Source: Streptomyces noursei
GTDB taxonomy: Bacteria; Actinomycetota; Actinomycetes; Streptomycetales; Streptomycetaceae
Direction of reading: 5' to 3'
Assembly (NCBI RefSeq): GCF_016917755.1
Contig: NZ_CP070326.1
Coordinates: 6,448,001 to 6,512,000 of the forward strand
DNA length: 64,000 nt
In this document: positions 60,100-64,000 of the stretch, piece after piece
How positions within the stretch are numbered: the stretch's first letter is position 1
Layout of the letters: each line of letters starts with the position of its first letter
Made by a program: the position numbers and the translations under genes
The notes under the pieces: generated by a model
Told to the model about the DNA's origin: nothing
The model's input: the letters and a program-made list of their open reading frames with translations, nothing else
The model's database searches: none

Positions 60100-60585
60100 G
60101 TGGTGGTGGCGCGGGAGCGGGAACCGGAGGGCATGGACCTGGTCCATCTGCTGCGCGAGGTGACGCTCCAACTCGACCTGGCGGGTGGTGAGTTCGCCAC
60201 CCGCAACGGCCTGCACCCCACCGACCTCCGGGCCCTGATCGCCCTGCTGGACGCGGCCCGGGCCGGCGAGGAACTGACCGCCGGGCGGCTCGGCGCCCGG
60301 CTCGGCCTGAACTCCGCCGGCACCACGGCACTGGTCGACCGCCTGGAACGGCTGGGACACCTCCGCCGGGTCCGCGACACCCGCGACCGACGCCGCGTCC
60401 TGCTGGTCGTGGACCCGCGCGCGGTCGCTCTGGGCCAGTCGTTCTTCGGCCCGCTGATCGCGCGCACCCTCGCCCTGCTCGACACCTTCGACCCCGGCGA
60501 ACGGGCCGCCATCCGCCGCTTCCTGACCGGCGTGCGGGACGCGACGGCCGGTACGCAGGAACCTGAAGGCGCCGAGAAGACGTAA
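60100..60585 (+). CDS. MarR-family regulator
   Basis: The 161-residue protein has a MarR core (FATRNGLHPTDLRALIALLD; TAGRLGARLGLNSAGTTALV; DRLERLGHLRRVRDTRDRRR wing). It uses a GTG start at 60100. A perfect palindrome 80 bases upstream, shared with the divergent hydrolase gene, suggests that it represses both and is released by a phenolic or ester substrate of the hydrolase. Confidence 0.9.
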   Translation: MVVAREREPEGMDLVHLLREVTLQLDLAGGEFATRNGLHPTDLRALIALLDAARAGEELTAGRLGARLGLNSAGTTALVDRLERLGHLRRVRDTRDRRRVLLVVDPRAVALGQSFFGPLIARTLALLDTFDPGERAAIRRFLTGVRDATAGTQEPEGAEKT

Positions 60586-60618
60586 CGGCGCGCAGAGTCA
60601 ACAGCACGCGGAACGACA

Positions 60619-60660
60619 ACGTCACGCAGAAGACGTCACGCAGACGACGTCACACAGCGC
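60619..60660. repeat. 14-bp tandem repeat, three copies
   Basis: ACGTCACGCAGAAG (60619), ACGTCACGCAGACG (60633) and ACGTCACACAGCGC (60647) lie between the convergent MarR and ABC ATPase genes. Confidence 0.75.
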
Positions 60661-60663
60661 GCA

Positions 60664-61524
60664 CTACCGCCGACCGGACCGGGCCAGCCACCGCCCCTCG
60701 TGCCGGGACACCTCGATCGGCCGGCCGAAACACGCCGTCATCCGCTCGCCCGTCAGCACCTCCGCCACCGGGCCGAGCGCCTGCACCCGCCCGTCGCGCA
60801 GCAACACGGCCTGCCCGATGGCCGGGGACAGCTCCTCCAGATGGTGGGTCACCGTCACCGTCGCCAGCTCCGGCCGCCCCAAGGCCAGCCGGTGCAGCGC
60901 GTCGATCAGGTCCTCCCGGGAGGGCAGGTCCAGCGCGTTGAACGGCTCGTCGAGCAGCAGCAGCGACGGATCGGCCATCAGCGCCCGGGCGATCAGGATC
61001 CGGGCCCGCTGGCCGCCCGAGCAGACGCCGTACGGCCGGTCCGCCAGCTCCTTGCAGTCCAGCTCGGCCAGCAACTCGTCGGCCCGTTCCCGGGTGGCCT
61101 GGTCGTACTTCCGCCACAGCGGCTGCACGGTGCCGGTCGCGCCGGTCAGGACCACCGTGTGCGCGGTGGCGTCCTGCGGCACCTTCTGCGCACCGGACAC
61201 CAGGCCGATGGCGGCGCGCAGCTCCCGCACGTCCACCCGGCCGAGCCGGTGGCCGAGCACCTCCACGGTGCCGACGGTGGGGAACATCAGCGCGCCGATC
61301 AGCCGCAGGACGGTGGTCTTGCCCGCGCCGTTCGCACCGAGCAGTGCCCAGTGCTCGCCCGCCCGCACGGTCCAGTGGATGTCGTCGAGGATGATCTGGT
61401 CGGTGGTGTAGCGGCGGACGCCGACGCCCGTCAGCGCGGCGATCACCCGTCCCGCTTCAGGGCGTTGCAGGTCCGCGGGTCGGGCGGTCGGGGACGGCGG
61501 TTCCGAAGGCTGCGAGGGAGTCAT
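60664..61524 (-). CDS. ABC transporter ATP-binding protein (stand-alone)
   Basis: The 286-residue ATPase has Walker A LLGANGAGKTTVLRLI, signature YGVCSGGQRARILIARALM (VCSGGQ rather than LSGGQ), Walker B LLLLDEPFNALD and H-loop VTVTHHLEELS. It resembles the YlmA/ModF group of ATPases without a membrane partner. No permease is adjacent, so its role is unknown. The ATG has no strong ribosome site. Confidence 0.85.
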   Translation of the reverse strand: MTPSQPSEPPSPTARPADLQRPEAGRVIAALTGVGVRRYTTDQIILDDIHWTVRAGEHWALLGANGAGKTTVLRLIGALMFPTVGTVEVLGHRLGRVDVRELRAAIGLVSGAQKVPQDATAHTVVLTGATGTVQPLWRKYDQATRERADELLAELDCKELADRPYGVCSGGQRARILIARALMADPSLLLLDEPFNALDLPSREDLIDALHRLALGRPELATVTVTHHLEELSPAIGQAVLLRDGRVQALGPVAEVLTGERMTACFGRPIEVSRHEGRWLARSGRR

Positions 61525-61660
61525 CGCGGCAGATTAGCTGCGTAAGACACCTTTCCGTGCGGCCGTCCGATGCGTGGAACCGCACGAGAAGATTCCGGCC
61601 ACCGGCCACCGACCACCGGGCATTGCCCCCGACCACCACCGCCCCCAACCCACCCGCAAA

Positions 61661-61716
61661 CCCGAAGCCCGGAGCCCGAAAACCGGAGCCCGAAAACCGG
61701 AGCCCGAGAACCGCAG
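61661..61716. repeat. 14-bp tandem repeat, four copies
   Basis: CCCGAAGCCCGGAG, CCCGAAAACCGGAG (twice) and CCCGAGAACCGCAG run from 61661 to 61716 in the 233-base gap before the ABC ATPase gene; the gap holds no gene. Confidence 0.8.
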
Positions 61717-61757
61717 CCTGGAGCCCCATCCCCGGACACACCGCAGGCGCCGTCGAC

Positions 61758-62240
61758 TCACCCCAGTCCCAACAGGGCCCGCACCCGCTCGTACTTGGCG
61801 GTCAGCCGCTCCCGGGTGGGCGCGTCCAGGACCGCCAGCCGCACCGGATCGGCGTTGTGCGCCAGATCCGCCTCCTTGACCAGCAGCGCGCCCGGTGTCG
61901 CCAGAATCCGGGCGGTGTACTCCTCGACCGTCTCCCCGGGCCGTTTGGTGACCGCCAGGACCATCGCCTTGGTCGCCTCGTCCAGCGGCGCCCCGGCCAG
62001 CCAGTCGGCGCTCACCGCGCCGTCCTCGACCGCGTCGTGCAGCCAGGCCGCGGCGATCTGCGCCTCGTTGCCGCCGCGCGCCCGCACCCCCGCCGCGACC
62101 GCCGCCAGGTGCTCGGCATACGGGCGGCCCGCCTTGTCGGTCTGCCCCTCGTGCGCGCGCCGGGCCAGCGCCTCCACCTCGGCGAGCGGGAGCCGCGAGG
62201 GCGCCGCCGGAGCCGGGCAGGGATCCGCGTCAGAAGCCAT
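61758..62240 (-). CDS. HD-domain hydrolase (SpoT/MESH1-like)
   Basis: The 160-residue protein has the HD motifs EALARRAHEGQTDKAGRPYA, EHLAAV, AAAWLHDAVEDG and KEADLAHNAD, close to the ppGpp hydrolase fold. Hydrolysis of (p)ppGpp or a related nucleotide is likely but unproven. CACAAT ends 6 bases before the ATG, so translation may be leaderless. It lies downstream of the pbp gene on the same strand. Confidence 0.85.
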   Translation of the reverse strand: MASDADPCPAPAAPSRLPLAEVEALARRAHEGQTDKAGRPYAEHLAAVAAGVRARGGNEAQIAAAWLHDAVEDGAVSADWLAGAPLDEATKAMVLAVTKRPGETVEEYTARILATPGALLVKEADLAHNADPVRLAVLDAPTRERLTAKYERVRALLGLG

Positions 62241-62314
62241 GGCGCCATTGTGACCGGACACCCACCACCCCACGCACCTCACACCCTCAACCCCACCCCC
62301 GGCCCGCCCCGCCC

Positions 62315-63769
62315 TCACCGCAACCCCGCCGCCATCACCGCCCGCGCGATCGGCCCGGCGCTGCCGCCCCCGCTGATGTCCTCACGCTCGGCCTCCGCGT
62401 CCTCCACGACCACCGCCACCGCCGACAGCGGCTCATGGCTCTGCCGGTCCCGCACCCACGCGATGAACCAGGCGTACGGCGTGCCCTCGTTGCGCACTCC
62501 GTGCTGGGCCGTCCCCGTCTTGCCGCCCACGACGAACCCGTCGATCGCCGCGGTCCGCCCGCTCCCGTGCTCGACGACCTCGGCCATCATTTCCTGGAGC
62601 TGCTCGGCGGTGGCCGGATTCATCACCTGCCGGGTGGGCCGCCGCGCCCCGGTGGCGACCATCACCCCGTGGGCGTCGGTCACCCGCTCGACGAGGTACG
62701 GCGGCGTCAGCTGGCCGTCGTTGGCCACCGCCGCCGCGACCATCGCCATCTGCAGCGGGGTGGCGGCGGTGTCGTACTGCCCGATCGCGGACAGCGCCAG
62801 CTGCGCCGGGTGCATCCTGGTGTCGAAGGTGCTCGGCGCGACGGGGGAGGGGATCCGCAGCCCCCGGTCGTTGAAGCCGAACCGCTGCGCCGCCTCGGCC
62901 ATCCCGCGCTCCCCGACGCCGACGCCCAGCCGCGCGAAGACGGTGTTGCAGGAGAGCCGGAAGGCTTCCCGCAGGCTCACGTGCTCGCAGCCCTCCGTCG
63001 GGTTGCCCAGCTGGGTGCGGGTGTCCGGCAGGGTGTAGGGGTCGGGCACGTCCAGCGGCGCGTCGAGGTCCTTGACCAGGCCGCTGTCCAGCGCCGCCGC
63101 CGCGGTGACGACCTTGAAGACCGAACCGGGCGGATAGGTCTGCCGCAGCGCCCGGTTGAGCATCGGCCGGTCCGCCGCCTCGTTCAGCCGCCGCCAGGCA
63201 CCGGTCACCGACCGGCCGTTCCCGGACAGCTCCCCGGGGTCGTACGACGGCGAGCTGACCAGCGCCAACACCCGCCCGGTGCGCGGCTCGACCGCCACCA
63301 CCGCGCCCTTCCGGCCGGCCAGCCCGTGGTACGCGGCGCGCTGCATCGCCGGGTTGACGGTGGTCTCGACCCGGCCGCCCGGCGGCCGGCGGTGGATCAG
63401 CCCGTCCCACCAGGGGAACACGACCAGCCGGTCGTCGGTCCCGGCCAGGATGCCGTCCTCGGAGCTCTCCAGCAGCGAGGTGCCGTACTGCTGCGAGGCG
63501 AAGCCGGTGAGCGGCGCGTACAGCGGTCCGTCGGTGTAGGTGCGCTCGTAGCGCAGCCGCCCGCCGCTGTCCCGGGAGCCGGTGACCGGGTGGCCGCCGA
63601 CCACGACCGCGCCCCGCGGCTGGGCGTACCGGGCGATCGCGGTCCGCCGGTTGGCCGGGTTGCCGGTGTAGCCCTCCGCCTCGAAGACCTGCACCCGCAC
63701 GGCGTTGACCAGCAGCGCCGTCAGCAGCAGGAAGGAGAACGCGGCGGTGTGCCGGATGCCGCGGATCAC
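62315..63769 (-). CDS. Penicillin-binding protein (class B transpeptidase, PbpA-like)
   Basis: The 484-residue protein has one N-terminal membrane helix (AAFSFLLLTALLVNAVRVQV), a dimerisation domain, and the transpeptidase motifs SxxK in YPPGSVFKVVTAA, SxN in RLSCNTVFARLG and KTGTA in VGGKTGTAQHG. It cross-links peptidoglycan together with an FtsW/RodA polymerase, whose gene immediately precedes it (GTGA overlap). The pair is the usual PbpA-RodA/FtsW unit of actinobacteria. Confidence 0.94.
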   Translation of the reverse strand: MIRGIRHTAAFSFLLLTALLVNAVRVQVFEAEGYTGNPANRRTAIARYAQPRGAVVVGGHPVTGSRDSGGRLRYERTYTDGPLYAPLTGFASQQYGTSLLESSEDGILAGTDDRLVVFPWWDGLIHRRPPGGRVETTVNPAMQRAAYHGLAGRKGAVVAVEPRTGRVLALVSSPSYDPGELSGNGRSVTGAWRRLNEAADRPMLNRALRQTYPPGSVFKVVTAAAALDSGLVKDLDAPLDVPDPYTLPDTRTQLGNPTEGCEHVSLREAFRLSCNTVFARLGVGVGERGMAEAAQRFGFNDRGLRIPSPVAPSTFDTRMHPAQLALSAIGQYDTAATPLQMAMVAAAVANDGQLTPPYLVERVTDAHGVMVATGARRPTRQVMNPATAEQLQEMMAEVVEHGSGRTAAIDGFVVGGKTGTAQHGVRNEGTPYAWFIAWVRDRQSHEPLSAVAVVVEDAEAEREDISGGGSAGPIARAVMAAGLR

Positions 63770-64000
63770 CGGACCGCCCCGAGGGCGTCCGGGGCGGCTC
63801 GGGCCTGCCGGGCGGGCGCGTCGGGCCGCGGCCCCCGCGCCCGGTCGGTGATCCGCACCAGCAGCGCGACGATGATCCAGTTGGTCACCACCGACGAGCC
63901 GCCCTGCGCCAGGAACGGCATCGCCATCCCGGTCAGCGGGATCAGCCCCATCACCCCGCCCGCGATCACGAACACCTGGAGGGCGGGCAACACCGCCAGC
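63766..64000 (-). CDS. FtsW/RodA/SpoVE-family peptidoglycan polymerase, C-terminal part (cut by window edge)
   Basis: The last 77 codons are visible: LQVFVIAGGVMGLIPLTGMA, MPFLAQGGSSVVTNWIIVAL and a basic tail. GLIPLTGMAMPFLAQGGSS is the SEDS-family C-terminal signature. It is coupled to the PBP gene by a 4-base overlap. The rest of the gene lies right of the window. Confidence 0.92.
   Translation of the reverse strand, partial: LAVLPALQVFVIAGGVMGLIPLTGMAMPFLAQGGSSVVTNWIIVALLVRITDRARGPRPDAPARQARAAPDALGAVR

Noticed and set aside
1..64000. tRNA or rRNA genes
   Set aside because: No intergenic region contained a recognisable T-arm (GGTTCGAATCC-type) with matching acceptor stem, and no rRNA-like segment was seen.

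Overview
The window is a high-GC actinobacterial chromosome segment, almost certainly from a Streptomyces. Genus-typical markers are snapalysin with its LysR activator, nickel superoxide dismutase with its SodX protease, a conservon (cvnABCD), DUF6104, DUF5994 and DUF6415 proteins, fused 2-oxoglutarate decarboxylase/E1, GTG starts and leaderless-looking promoters. From memory, the order sodN-sodX, amino-acid ABC transporter, malic enzyme, kgd, two-component pair, lon, conservon resembles the S. coelicolor SCO52xx region.

Layout. 1-9.8 kb: end of a copper P-type ATPase gene, a frameshifted WYL regulator divergent from a DHA2 exporter, corA, a FadR-type regulator with a CynX-type permease, a crcB-DUF190-crcB fluoride operon, and snpA/snpR. 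9.85-19.54 kb: an accessory island with a USP/ion-transporter pair, unknown genes, a small operon of broken genes (DUF6415, a 57-residue membrane protein, a short Gly/Asp-rich peptide, a cupin-4 hydroxylase and a phosphotransferase-like kinase), and a decayed tyrosine integrase next to sodN. 19.5-28.8 kb: nickel SOD, a CGNR regulator, an amino-acid ABC transporter, malic enzyme, a quinone-type reductase, HutD and an ABM-domain protein. 28.9-33.6 kb: a small HTH regulator with a broken Clp-N gene, a serine hydrolase, and PadR/DUF4097. 33.8-46 kb: kgd, a two-component system, a spermidine-synthase-like protein, a rhomboid-like protein, a pentapeptide protein, lon with a HAIR-like operator, and a secreted GH25 lysozyme. 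46.4-58.9 kb: MarR, a PP2C-like protein, the conservon with a StyA-like flavin monooxygenase, TetR, and divergent AurF-like and ferritin-like diiron proteins. 58.9-64 kb: a hydrolase divergent from a MarR, an ABC ATPase, an HD hydrolase, and a PBP with the end of an FtsW/RodA gene.

The most notable signals are: (i) the RiPP-like cassette at 14.1-16.6 kb, in which four of five genes carry a frame break, preceded by twin palindromes; (ii) two families of short hairpin-forming elements inserted inside coding genes (CGNR, lon, cvnC, hydrolases, TetR, Clp-N), mostly in frame; (iii) frameshifts explained by exact tandem duplications (13 bp in the WYL regulator, 4 bp in the Clp-N gene); (iv) several genes with a -10-like hexamer 6-7 nt before the start codon. 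No tRNA, rRNA or CRISPR array was seen.
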